A stretch of DNA of 58,026 nucleotides from Oxalobacteraceae bacterium. GTDB lineage: Bacteria; Pseudomonadota; Gammaproteobacteria; Burkholderiales; Burkholderiaceae_D. The stretch covers positions 1-58,026 of the forward strand of contig RGFZ01000014.1 in the NCBI GenBank assembly GCA_010024875.1. The letters are read 5' to 3'. The notes beneath the pieces are model-generated. The model saw only the letters and a list, made by a program, of their open reading frames with translations. It did no database searches and was not told the DNA's origin. Within the stretch, counting starts at the first letter, position 1, and each line of letters opens with the position of its first letter. Of this stretch, positions 18,538 through 25,955 are shown piece after piece. The position numbers were made by a program, and so were the translations under genes.

Positions 18538-18915
18538 TCAGCCTGCCTGTTCGAGCAATGAGGCTATCTTTTTCAGCAACTGGATGGGATCAACAGGCTT
18601 GACCATGAATTCACGCGCCCCCTGTCGAATGCCCCAGATGCGGTCGGTTTCCTGATTCTTGCTGGAGCAAATAATGATGGGTACGTGCTGGGTCGACGGA
18701 TCACGACTGATCTCGCGAGTGGTCTGGAATCCGTTTTGCCCGGGCATCACGACATCCATGATGATCAGATGTGGCAGACTGGTCCGGATGCAAGACAGCG
18801 CCGCCTCGCCATTTTCGGCGGTGCTGACCTGATACCCGTGCGACGACAACAGCTCAGACAAGAAATGTCTTTCGGTGGGTGAGTCATCGACAACAAGTAT
18901 GTTCCGGCGCGGCAT
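18538..18915 (-). CDS. pilH: Response regulator PilH (single receiver domain)
   Basis: A 125-residue CheY-like receiver without an output domain. It has the acidic pocket ILVVDDSPTER, the phospho-acceptor Asp in LIIMDVVMPGQNGF, the switch Ser in IIICSSKNQ and the conserved Lys in FMVKPVDP. In Pseudomonas, PilH and PilG have opposing effects on the PilT and PilB motors and on cAMP. It begins 65 bp after pilG and ends 3 bp before the pilI start. Assignment as PilH rather than PilG rests on gene order and on the shorter N-terminus. Confidence 0.9.
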   Translation of the reverse strand: MPRRNILVVDDSPTERHFLSELLSSHGYQVSTAENGEAALSCIRTSLPHLIIMDVVMPGQNGFQTTREISRDPSTQHVPIIICSSKNQETDRIWGIRQGAREFMVKPVDPIQLLKKIASLLEQAG

Positions 18916-18980
18916 ATGGAGATGAAATCAATCGCTGATGGTCGACAAGAAAAAACACGTGGGCAAGCACACGACCTAGC

Positions 18981-19391
18981 TCAGAAAGCCGGTGGCGGCA
19001 ATAACTCGCGCACGGTACGCAGCAGACTGTCTTTTGCAAAAGGCTTGGTGAGATAAGCGCTCGCACCGGCCAGCGCCCCTCGCGCGCGGTCGAAGATGCC
19101 GTCCCGAGAAGAGAGCAGCACGACCGGCAGTTTTCGGAACCGCTCGCTCGTGCGAATCAAGCTGCAGGTGTGGTAGCCATCAAGGCGCGGCATCAGGATG
19201 TCGCAGAACACCAGGGCGGGTTCATGATCGACGATACAGGACAGTGCCTCAAAGCCATCGTCGGCAAGAAGCACGGAATAACCCGCCTGAGACAGGAAGA
19301 TTTCAGCAGAACGACGTATGGTGCTGCTGTCGTCGACGACGAGAATCGCAGACGACTGCGGCGGCGGCGTCTGCGCTTGCGATGCATTCAT
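18981..19391 (-). CDS. pilG: Response regulator PilG (single receiver domain)
   Basis: A 136-residue stand-alone receiver. Features are ILVVDDSSTIRRSAE, the phospho-acceptor Asp in VFCDILMPRLDGY, the switch residue in VVLLSSRDG and Lys in AYLTKPFAKD. The short Gln/Pro-rich leader before the domain is typical of PilG. The ATG at 19391 has GGGG 5 nt upstream; an in-frame GTG at 19415 is the alternative. First gene of the pil chemosensory run; rubredoxin lies 176 bp upstream on the same strand, so a promoter probably lies in that gap, but I saw no clear one. Confidence 0.9.
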   Translation of the reverse strand: MNASQAQTPPPQSSAILVVDDSSTIRRSAEIFLSQAGYSVLLADDGFEALSCIVDHEPALVFCDILMPRLDGYHTCSLIRTSERFRKLPVVLLSSRDGIFDRARGALAGASAYLTKPFAKDSLLRTVRELLPPPAF

Positions 19392-19567
19392 TGCGACCCC
19401 GTTACGATGGTTCACGAAACGGGCGCAACTCTAGCAAAAAGGATAATTACTTAAAACATTGGCAAAGCAAATTGTCGCTACATAGGCTTTTTGGCGACAC
19501 ATCGGCCGGCGATGAACGCGGCCTGCTGCGCATCACCCGCGATCATGCAGCACGGGTATGCGCGATA

Positions 19568-19759
19568 TCAAACTGCGACCATCTCAAAATCATCCTTGCG
19601 AGCGCCGCACTCCGGACAGGTCCAGTTCATCGGCACATCTTCCCAACGCGTGCCGGGGGCAATCCCCTCTTCCGGAAGACCGGCCGCTTCGTCGTACACC
19701 CATCCGCAGATCAGGCACATCCAGGTTTTGAATTCTTGTTTGGTCTCGTTATCGCTCAC
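19568..19759 (-). CDS. Rubredoxin
   Basis: A 63-residue one-iron electron carrier. Both cysteine knuckles are present: CLICGWVYDEAAG near the N-terminus and CPECGARKDDFE near the C-terminus, with the intervening GTRWEDVPMNW that is standard for rubredoxins. The start is a GTG at 19759: an AAGGG Shine-Dalgarno lies 8 nt upstream, and the codons further 5' are not rubredoxin-like. It is divergent from the ThiD-like gene with only 51 bp between start codons. Rubredoxin next to thiD, hemL and a pil chemosensory cluster is a familiar Burkholderiales arrangement. Confidence 0.95.
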   Translation of the reverse strand: MSDNETKQEFKTWMCLICGWVYDEAAGLPEEGIAPGTRWEDVPMNWTCPECGARKDDFEMVAV

Positions 19760-19810
19760 GCTACAGCCCTTCAAGTAAAATGCATAGCCACCTATCTTAA
19801 TCGTTTCCCT

Positions 19811-20641
19811 GTGCAAAACCAAACTTCTCCGCTCGTTTTAACCTTCGGCGTCGCCGATCCGGTCGGGGCGATCGGCATACAAGCGGATCTTGCCTCATTG
19901 GCAGCGATGGGTTGTCACGGATTGTCGGTGATCACTGCATTGTCGATCGGCGACACCACGGGAACAGAAGACACACAAGCGGTCGAGCCTGACTGGGTCG
20001 CTGATCAGGCGCGTGTGCTGCTCGAAGATATGCCGGTTTCTGCCTTCAAGGTCGGGCATATCGGTAGCATCGAGAACGTATCCGTCATCGCAGAGATCGT
20101 CTCCGATTACCCTGAGCAGCCGCTGGTGCTCGATCCGTTTTCCACCACCCTGCCCGATCAGGGACCGGATGAAGAAATGCTGCTCGCCGTGCGCGAGCTG
20201 CTGATACCACAAACGACACTGTTGCTGGTATCGGCCGACGAACTGTCGCGACTCGCAGAGACTTGGCGCGAGCCCAGCGACGACAACATGATCGAGATCG
20301 ATGCATTACAAATGATCGAGTTCGGCTGTGAATTTCTCTTTGTCACTGGCATACCGGGCGATGCGCACGATGTGACGAACCTGCTGTTTTCGGAAGAAGG
20401 ATTGGTCCGCAGCGCAAGCTGGCCCCGGCAAACGGGGCCGTTTGCCGGGGCAGGCAATACCTTGTCAGCTACCATTACGGCGATGCTGGCAAATGGCCTC
20501 GATGTTCCCGAGGCCGTGGCGGAAGCGGAAGAATTCACCAATGCAGCGCTTTCGCACGCGCAGCGGCTGGGTATGGGCAAACTGATACCTGACCGTTTTT
20601 TCTGGGCGCACGAGGGCGATGCTGAATCTCCAGCGTCCTGA
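19811..20641 (+). CDS. thiD: ThiD-like hydroxymethylpyrimidine (phosphate) kinase with altered motifs
   Basis: A 276-residue ribokinase-fold protein matching the HMP/HMP-P kinase of thiamine synthesis, with signatures changed. The usual GSDPSGGAGIQAD reads GVADPVGAIGIQAD, followed by the expected LASLAAMGCHGLSVITAL. The anion-hole motif, normally GTGCTLSA with a catalytic Cys, reads GAGNTLSA, so Cys is replaced by Asn. The GTG at 19811 is the only start fitting the family N-terminus; no Shine-Dalgarno precedes it. A weak TTCAAG-N17-TATCTT upstream would give an almost leaderless mRNA. Function as a true ThiD is likely but not certain; related kinases such as PdxK share the fold. Confidence 0.82.
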   Translation: MQNQTSPLVLTFGVADPVGAIGIQADLASLAAMGCHGLSVITALSIGDTTGTEDTQAVEPDWVADQARVLLEDMPVSAFKVGHIGSIENVSVIAEIVSDYPEQPLVLDPFSTTLPDQGPDEEMLLAVRELLIPQTTLLLVSADELSRLAETWREPSDDNMIEIDALQMIEFGCEFLFVTGIPGDAHDVTNLLFSEEGLVRSASWPRQTGPFAGAGNTLSATITAMLANGLDVPEAVAEAEEFTNAALSHAQRLGMGKLIPDRFFWAHEGDAESPAS

Positions 20642-20734
20642 GCCAGCGCGAAGAACACCGACTGACAAACACGGCAGCCATGCGTCCTCCGGCGCGATAA
20701 CGAAAAAAGGCTGCGCTTTACTATGGGGGCTGAT

Positions 20735-22018
20735 GTGTCCAACAACGAAACCTTGTTCGCCCGCGCGCAGCGCAGCACGCCTGGCGGCGTGAACTCTCCT
20801 GTACGCGCTTTCCGCTCGGTCGGCGGTACGCCGCGCTTCATCACACATGCCGAAGGTCCATGGTTCTGGGATGCCGATGGCAAGCGCTACATTGATTACA
20901 TCGGATCCTGGGGACCGGCCATCGTCGGCCATGCACATCCGGAAGTGATCAGCGCAGTCCAGCAAGCCGCCGCGCGCGGACTGTCTTTCGGTGCACCCAC
21001 CGAGGGCGAGATCCTGATGGCCGAAGAAATCTGCAAACTGGTCCCATCGATCGAGCAGGTACGCCTTGTCTCATCGGGCACGGAAGCCGCGATGAGCGCA
21101 CTGCGGTTGGCGCGAGGCGCCACGGGTCGCGATCTGGTGATTAAATTCGAGGGCTGCTACCACGGCCATGCGGATTCGATGCTCGTCAAAGCAGGGAGCG
21201 GCCTGCTCACTTTCGGCAACCCAACATCGTCAGGTGTGCCAGAAGATTTTGCGAAACACACGATGGTGCTCGACTATAACAACAGCGAGCAGCTTGAGCA
21301 GGCATTCAAAAACCTTGGCGACAAGATCGCTGCGGTCATCGTCGAGCCAGTCGCCGGCAATATGAATCTTTTGCCAGCGACCAAAGAATTCCTTCAGACC
21401 ATGCGCTCGCTGTGCAGCCAGCATGGCGCGCTGTTGTTGTTCGATGAGGTGATGTCGGGCTTCCGCGTGGCGCTCGGGGGAGCGCAAGCGCTATACGAAA
21501 TCCAGCCCGACATGACGGTGCTGGGCAAAGTGATTGGCGGTGGCTTGCCAGTGGCTGCCTTCGGCGGACGCGCCGATCTGATGAAGCATCTCGCCCCGCT
21601 GGGACCTGTTTATCAGGCAGGTACCTTGTCGGGCAACCCAGTGGCCGTCGCGGCTGGCATGACCACACTGAAGATCATTCAGCGCCCCGGCTTCTATGAA
21701 TCATTGACCGCTCAGACGAAGAAACTGGTCGATGGATTGTCGAGCGGCGCAGCAGCAGCAGGCGTGAACTTCTGCGCGAACTCGGTGGGCGGCATGTTCG
21801 GTATCTACTTCGCTACGAAGGTACCGGAGGATTATGCGCAGATCATGGCGTGCGACAAAGAGCGCTTCAACAAGTTCTTCCATGCGATGCTGGACGACGG
21901 TGTGTACCTCGCACCGTCGGCGTTCGAGGCGGGGTTTGTATCGGCAGCACATGATGATGCAGCCATTGAGGCGACCTTGTCGGCCGCACGTTCTGCGTTT
22001 GGGAAGCTGGCCATCTAA
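20735..22018 (+). CDS. hemL: Glutamate-1-semialdehyde 2,1-aminomutase
   Basis: A PLP enzyme that converts glutamate-1-semialdehyde to 5-aminolevulinate for heme synthesis. Family marks are [11 protein letters not shown] at the N-terminus, [36 protein letters not shown] and the PLP-lysine loop [17 protein letters not shown]. About 427 residues, normal size. I place the start at GTG 20735 because a GGGGG Shine-Dalgarno sits 5 nt before it and the resulting [12 protein letters not shown] matches the usual N-terminus; an in-frame ATG at 20723 is the alternative. It follows the ThiD-like gene by about 90 bp on the same strand. Confidence 0.96.
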   Translation: MSNNETLFARAQRSTPGGVNSPVRAFRSVGGTPRFITHAEGPWFWDADGKRYIDYIGSWGPAIVGHAHPEVISAVQQAAARGLSFGAPTEGEILMAEEICKLVPSIEQVRLVSSGTEAAMSALRLARGATGRDLVIKFEGCYHGHADSMLVKAGSGLLTFGNPTSSGVPEDFAKHTMVLDYNNSEQLEQAFKNLGDKIAAVIVEPVAGNMNLLPATKEFLQTMRSLCSQHGALLLFDEVMSGFRVALGGAQALYEIQPDMTVLGKVIGGGLPVAAFGGRADLMKHLAPLGPVYQAGTLSGNPVAVAAGMTTLKIIQRPGFYESLTAQTKKLVDGLSSGAAAAGVNFCANSVGGMFGIYFATKVPEDYAQIMACDKERFNKFFHAMLDDGVYLAPSAFEAGFVSAAHDDAAIEATLSAARSAFGKLAI

Positions 22019-22149
22019 AGCACGTCCTGAGGCCGCCGACTGCCCACTCAAATCGTCACCCCAGCGCAGACCTTGGCACCGTTATTCCGAGACGCTCGAA
22101 CTCATCGTCCTTCGGCTGTCGAATGCATCATCCTGAGACTCTCACACTT

Positions 22150-22252
22150 GTCATCCCGGCGCAGGCCGGGATCCATGGGTGATCTGGCAGTAACTCATTT
22201 CATCGGGAGTCGATGGCGCACGAGGGTGGATCCTAACTTTCGTCAGTATGAC
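22150..22252. repeat. REP/MITE-like element with 26-bp imperfect inverted ends
   Basis: The left end begins GTCATCCCGGCGCAGG and runs to ATCCA. The right end, read on the other strand, begins GTCATACTGACG and also runs to ATCCA. The two 26-bp arms match at the outer GTCAT, the inner GGATCCA and about half of the positions between. The left arm alone folds into a CCCGGC/GCCGGG hairpin. This belongs to the widespread GTCATCCCGGC-type intergenic repeats of proteobacteria. A more decayed copy of the left arm (CGTCACCCCAGCGCAGACC) starts near 22055. It fills the hemL-corA gap, where no gene is seen. Confidence 0.75.
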
Positions 22253-22309
22253 GATTCAGGGGCTGGCAGACCCCGGCGCAGGCGGACGAGTGGCGTTTCC
22301 GTCGCCACC

Positions 22310-23275
22310 TCACCGCAGCCAACCACGCCTTCTGAAATACCAGAACGGCGTCACCGCGCTGCCAATCATCAACAGCAAAGCAAACGGATAGCCGAGTGAC
22401 CAGCTTAGCTCTGGCAGCACGCGGAAGTTCATGCCGTAAATGCTGGCGATCAGCGTCGGCGGCAGGAAGGCGACCGAGGCCACTGAGAAGATCTTGATAA
22501 TCTTGTTCTGGTTGATGTTAATGAAACCAACCGTGGCATCCATCAGGAAGTTGATCTTGTCGAACAGGAAGGCGGTGTGACCGTCCAGTGATTCAATATC
22601 ACGAAGGATCTGACGCGCATCATCGAACTGATCCGAGCTAAGCAAGCGCCCGCGCATCAAAAAGCTCACCGCGCGACGCGTGTCCATCATGTTGCGACGG
22701 ATACGACCATTCAAGTCTTCTTCGCGCGCCATGGCTGACAGCGATTCGGCTGCATCCTGATCGCTGAAGTCTTTCTGCAGCACGCTGCGGCTGACTTCCT
22801 CAAGATTCTGATAAATACCCTCCAGCGCATCCGCCGAGTATTCGACATCAGTTGCGTACAGATCAAGCAGCACATCCTTGAAATCACCGATCGAGCCAGG
22901 CCGAGAACGAGCGCGCATGCGCACTAACCGGAAGACAGGCAGATCATCGCTGTGCATTGAAAACAACATATTGCGCGCGAGGATAAAGGCTACGGTCACC
23001 ACGCGCGACTCGCCCTCATCTTCCTCGAGCAGGAAATCTGAACGAAGGTGAAGGTCACCATTGTCGCCTTCATAGTAGCGGGCCGATGCCTCGATATCCT
23101 TGACCTCATCTTCATCGGGCAGCGTCACACCATAGATGCCGCGCACCCAGTCGCGCTCTTCCTCGTCGGGGTCGGTCAGATCGACCCAGACTGGCGAGGC
23201 GCGCGCGAGATCGTCACGGCTGTCGATATTGACCTGGCTAAGGCGTCCGTTCTGGAGGACGAATACATTGATCAT
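22310..23275 (-). CDS. corA: CorA family magnesium/cobalt transporter
   Basis: An inner-membrane divalent cation channel of about 321 residues. After a large soluble cytoplasmic domain it ends with two transmembrane helices (SVASVAFLPPTLIASIYG and SWSLGYPFALLLMIGSA). The signature YGMNF lies between them, followed by a basic C-terminal tail; this is the CorA selectivity motif. The start is the ATG at 23275: an AGGGAG Shine-Dalgarno sits 5 nt upstream and MINVFVLQNGRL matches the family. An in-frame ATG at 23329 would add 18 residues. It is preceded by a long untranslated leader. Confidence 0.95.
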   Translation of the reverse strand: MINVFVLQNGRLSQVNIDSRDDLARASPVWVDLTDPDEEERDWVRGIYGVTLPDEDEVKDIEASARYYEGDNGDLHLRSDFLLEEDEGESRVVTVAFILARNMLFSMHSDDLPVFRLVRMRARSRPGSIGDFKDVLLDLYATDVEYSADALEGIYQNLEEVSRSVLQKDFSDQDAAESLSAMAREEDLNGRIRRNMMDTRRAVSFLMRGRLLSSDQFDDARQILRDIESLDGHTAFLFDKINFLMDATVGFININQNKIIKIFSVASVAFLPPTLIASIYGMNFRVLPELSWSLGYPFALLLMIGSAVTPFWYFRRRGWLR

Positions 23276-23495
23276 AAGCTCTCCCTGCCGCGCATAACGC
23301 GGCAATGACAGCGGCACCATGTCCGCCATCGGTGAAACAATTGTTCAGGGAGCGTGGCCAAAGGCCATGCGCGCCTGCTGACCCTGACCCGGGCAAGCAG
23401 CGCGAAAAAAAAGCGTCAGCTGGCAGCGGGCCCGTCGAACGACGGTCGATGGTGAGAAGAGATACTGCCCAAAGGGGTTCTCCGTTGTTAAAAAC
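23276..23495 (-). promoter_or_regulatory. Long 5' leader of corA, possibly regulatory
   Basis: From the predicted start of transcription near 23495 to the corA ATG there are about 220 nt with no convincing gene. On the minus strand the leader holds several potential hairpins: CCGTT/AACGG, CCGTCG/CGACGG, TGGCC/GGCCA, and TGCCGCG/CGCGGCA directly before the Shine-Dalgarno. There is a run of eight Ts (A run at 23404-23411) and a doubled GGGTCA. Mg2+ transporters often carry sensing leaders, but I recognise no known riboswitch class. There is no strong stem immediately before the T run, so classical attenuation is unproven. Confidence 0.4.
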
Positions 23496-23501
23496 GGTGC
23501 A

Positions 23502-23530
23502 AGTGTACTGAGATCGGCGAGCTGAGGCAA
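23502..23530 (-). promoter_or_regulatory. Predicted sigma-70 promoter of corA
   Basis: On the minus strand TTGCCT (23525-23530) and TACACT (23502-23507) are separated by exactly 17 bp. Both hexamers match the consensus at four positions. It lies in the gap between mtgA and corA and faces corA. Confidence 0.55.
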
Positions 23531-23555
23531 GTCGTGAATTGATCAAGGTCGAGAA

Positions 23556-24251
23556 TCAGGGCAGCTCTGCGCTGTTCATCCGCTGCATGATCAGTACGCT
23601 ACGGCGGGCCAAATAACCAGAGTCCATGTGTTTGCCAAAATACCTGGGGTTGGGCAGCATCACGGCCAGTCTCGCCGCCTCCTGAGGTCCGAGTGCCGAG
23701 GCGGGAACGGCGAAGTAACGCTGCGCGCCTGCCTCGGCGCCGAACACGCCTGAGCCCAGCTCGATCACGTTCAGGTAGATCTCGAAAATGCGCTGCTTGT
23801 CCATCACCATTTCCAACATGAAAGTGATCGCCATCTCCTGTGCCTTGCGCAAATAACTCCGCTGCCCGGACAAGAACAGGTTCTTCGCGAGCTGCTGAGT
23901 GATGGTCGAACCACCCGACACAACTTTGCCTTTTTTCGCGTTTTTCTCGTAGGCCTTTTGCAGCGCCTGCCAATCCACTCCGTCATGATCGGCAAAGTTG
24001 GCATCCTCGGCAGCGATGATTGCGCGCTTCAGGTGCACGGAGATACGGTTGTAGGGTACCCATTTGTGCTGCAGCGTAGCCCTGGGATTTTTCTCCTGGA
24101 GTTTTTCCAGCTGGTAGCGCATGAAAGCGGTCGAGGTCGGGTTGTACTTCACCCACCAGCAGATATGCAGGAAGTACCAAGCTTGCAGCAGCAACACCAG
24201 CGCGAGTGGCACGCCGACCAGCCCCAGCAAGAGCTTGCGTCGCAGGCTCAT
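23556..24251 (-). CDS. mtgA: Monofunctional biosynthetic peptidoglycan transglycosylase
   Basis: A glycosyltransferase family 51 enzyme that polymerises lipid II glycan chains. One N-terminal transmembrane helix (about residues 8-28) anchors it in the inner membrane. The catalytic motifs are IIAAEDANFADHDGVD (catalytic Glu), GGSTITQQLAKNLFLS and the later VIELGSGVFGAEAGAQRYF. The 231-residue length without a penicillin-binding domain marks the monofunctional type. Its ATG overlaps the aroE stop as ATGA, so it is translationally coupled. It is the last gene of the RNB-tonB-aroE-mtgA run. Confidence 0.97.
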   Translation of the reverse strand: MSLRRKLLLGLVGVPLALVLLLQAWYFLHICWWVKYNPTSTAFMRYQLEKLQEKNPRATLQHKWVPYNRISVHLKRAIIAAEDANFADHDGVDWQALQKAYEKNAKKGKVVSGGSTITQQLAKNLFLSGQRSYLRKAQEMAITFMLEMVMDKQRIFEIYLNVIELGSGVFGAEAGAQRYFAVPASALGPQEAARLAVMLPNPRYFGKHMDSGYLARRSVLIMQRMNSAELP

Positions 24252-25069
24252 AGCGTTGAACGAAGCCAGGCATAGACCGGCGCCGTCTGGGGACGCACGC
24301 CGCGCCAGATGTGGAAGGACTCGGCAGCCTGCTCGACTAGCATGCCCAATCCGTCACGCACGTGTGCGCCGTACCCGCTTGCGAGCTGCATGAATGGCGT
24401 GGGCTGCGCCGCATACATCATGTCGTAGACAAAGCTGTTACTACCGAACACCGTGACCGGCACAGGCGGCAGCTCGGCAGACAGGCTTGCGGAAGTGGCG
24501 TTGATCACCACATCGAAAGACTCATTCAGCTCTGCAAAACTACTTGCCCCGATTGGCACCAACTGATCCGAAAACTGCGCCGCCAATTCAGCCGCGCGCT
24601 CTGGTGTGCGATTGGCTATCAGCAATCGGGCCGGGGACTCGGCAAGCAAGGGCAAGATCACACCTCGGGCAGCGCCCCCAGCGCCGAGCAGTAGCAGTCG
24701 CTTGCCACTGATCTGCACACCGGCTGCCTCCACAATATCGCGCACCAGTCCGACACCATCTGTGTTATCACCAAACACCTGTCTGTCTCTGACATGCAGC
24801 GTGTTGACTGCACCGGCGGCCCGGGCTCGCGCGCTGAGTTCATTCGCAAAGCGAAATGCCTCCAGCTTGAAGGGCACCGTCACATTGGCACCGCTTCCAC
24901 CGGACGCAATGAAGGCCTTCACGGTCGCTTCGAACGCATCGACAGGCGCCAGCAGACGCTCATACCTGATTTGCTGTCCCGTTTGTTCAGCAAAGCGCGC
25001 ATGAATCTGCGGCGACTTGCTGTGCGCGATCGGATTGCCGATCACTGCGTAATGATCAGGTCCATTCAT
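24248..25069 (-). CDS. aroE: Shikimate dehydrogenase (NADP+)
   Basis: AroE reduces 3-dehydroshikimate to shikimate in aromatic amino-acid synthesis. The 273-residue protein shows the substrate-binding YAVIGNPIAHSKSP, the catalytic-Lys region GANVTVPFKLEAF, the NADP loop LLLGAGGAARGVILPL with NRTPERA, and the C-terminal DMMYAAQPTPF. It overlaps both neighbours by 4 bp (ATGA at each junction). aroQ, which makes its substrate, is in the same window at 31.5 kb but in a different transcription unit. Confidence 0.97.
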   Translation of the reverse strand: MNGPDHYAVIGNPIAHSKSPQIHARFAEQTGQQIRYERLLAPVDAFEATVKAFIASGGSGANVTVPFKLEAFRFANELSARARAAGAVNTLHVRDRQVFGDNTDGVGLVRDIVEAAGVQISGKRLLLLGAGGAARGVILPLLAESPARLLIANRTPERAAELAAQFSDQLVPIGASSFAELNESFDVVINATSASLSAELPPVPVTVFGSNSFVYDMMYAAQPTPFMQLASGYGAHVRDGLGMLVEQAAESFHIWRGVRPQTAPVYAWLRSTL

Positions 25070-25947
25070 TGCTCATTCCCCGGGCCTGTTTCGAGCACGT
25101 CATCGCGCGTGAACCTGAAACGAGTGATGATTTCCCACACATGGGTCTTGCCATCCGCCATTGTCGATCGTGGAAAATGTCCGAAAGGAGTCGCGCGCCG
25201 GACGATCGCGAGTGCTGCGCGATCGAGCATGGGATTGCCCGAGCTGCGCTCAATACGTGGGCCGCCTTCTTTGTCATAGAGAGAGCCATCCTGATACACG
25301 GGAATATAGACGATGAGTTCACCGTAGATTTTCTTTCCATCTTGTTGCGGGAAATACCGGGTACCAGTCTGCTCAATCTGCTTTTGGAGCGCAGTGTAAT
25401 ACAACGCATACGCTACCTCACGGGTATTGGGTGTCAGCTGAGTCTTCAGTGGCCGCTTGTTGTAGTCAGCCACATTGCGTGCGATCTCGGCCTCGCGCCG
25501 GGCCAACGCAATGCTGTCGACCGTCTCGGTGACTGGTGAGCGTTCGGTGCGCTGCCGGAAATCTCTGTCGGCCGCGCGGAATTTGTCGCGTGACAGGGAG
25601 CTCAATTGCGTCAGCAGCCGGCTCTGCTGCTGCTCGAGTTCGGCTATGCGGCGACGCTGTGTCTCAAGGTGATTGCCATCCACCGACTGCTGCATGTTGG
25701 GCAAGGGTGATTTTGCACGCCCCGCATCAGCCTGCCCACCACCCTCGAGATTGGCTTGTGCAAGCGCATCCGCCTTGCGCGGCGCTTTGTCATGGCGCGC
25801 ATTGACGAGAATGATCTCCAGACTGCTGGCCAGCGGCCGGGTTTTCGGTATATCGGGCGGCGAAAACCGAAGCGCAAGCAAAGCACCATGCAGCAGCAGC
25901 GACGCCGCAATTGCTATCGACAGCAGCCGGTTGTCTGAAGCACGCAT
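25066..25947 (-). CDS. TonB family protein (TonB C-terminal domain)
   Basis: A 293-residue inner-membrane protein. A single N-terminal transmembrane helix (about residues 8-27, including ASLLLHGALLALRF) is followed by an Ala/Lys linker, a Gln/Arg/Glu-rich coiled coil near 95-150 (RRRIAELEQQQSRLLTQL), and a C-terminal TonB_C fold with YGELIVYIPVYQDGSLYD and GNPMLDRAALAIVRRATPFG. It lacks the long Pro-rich spacer of classical TonB and has no exbB or exbD nearby, so it may work in cell-envelope organisation rather than TonB-dependent uptake. It is coupled to aroE by a 4-bp overlap and starts 8 bp after the RNB stop. Confidence 0.88.
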   Translation of the reverse strand: MRASDNRLLSIAIAASLLLHGALLALRFSPPDIPKTRPLASSLEIILVNARHDKAPRKADALAQANLEGGGQADAGRAKSPLPNMQQSVDGNHLETQRRRIAELEQQQSRLLTQLSSLSRDKFRAADRDFRQRTERSPVTETVDSIALARREAEIARNVADYNKRPLKTQLTPNTREVAYALYYTALQKQIEQTGTRYFPQQDGKKIYGELIVYIPVYQDGSLYDKEGGPRIERSSGNPMLDRAALAIVRRATPFGHFPRSTMADGKTHVWEIITRFRFTRDDVLETGPGNEQ

Positions 25948-25955
25948 CGCCGCGA

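Noticed and set aside
22019-22309. Considered a small RNA or gene in the hemL-corA gap.
   Set aside because: The content is explained by REP/MITE-like repeats, and no open frame has a ribosome site.
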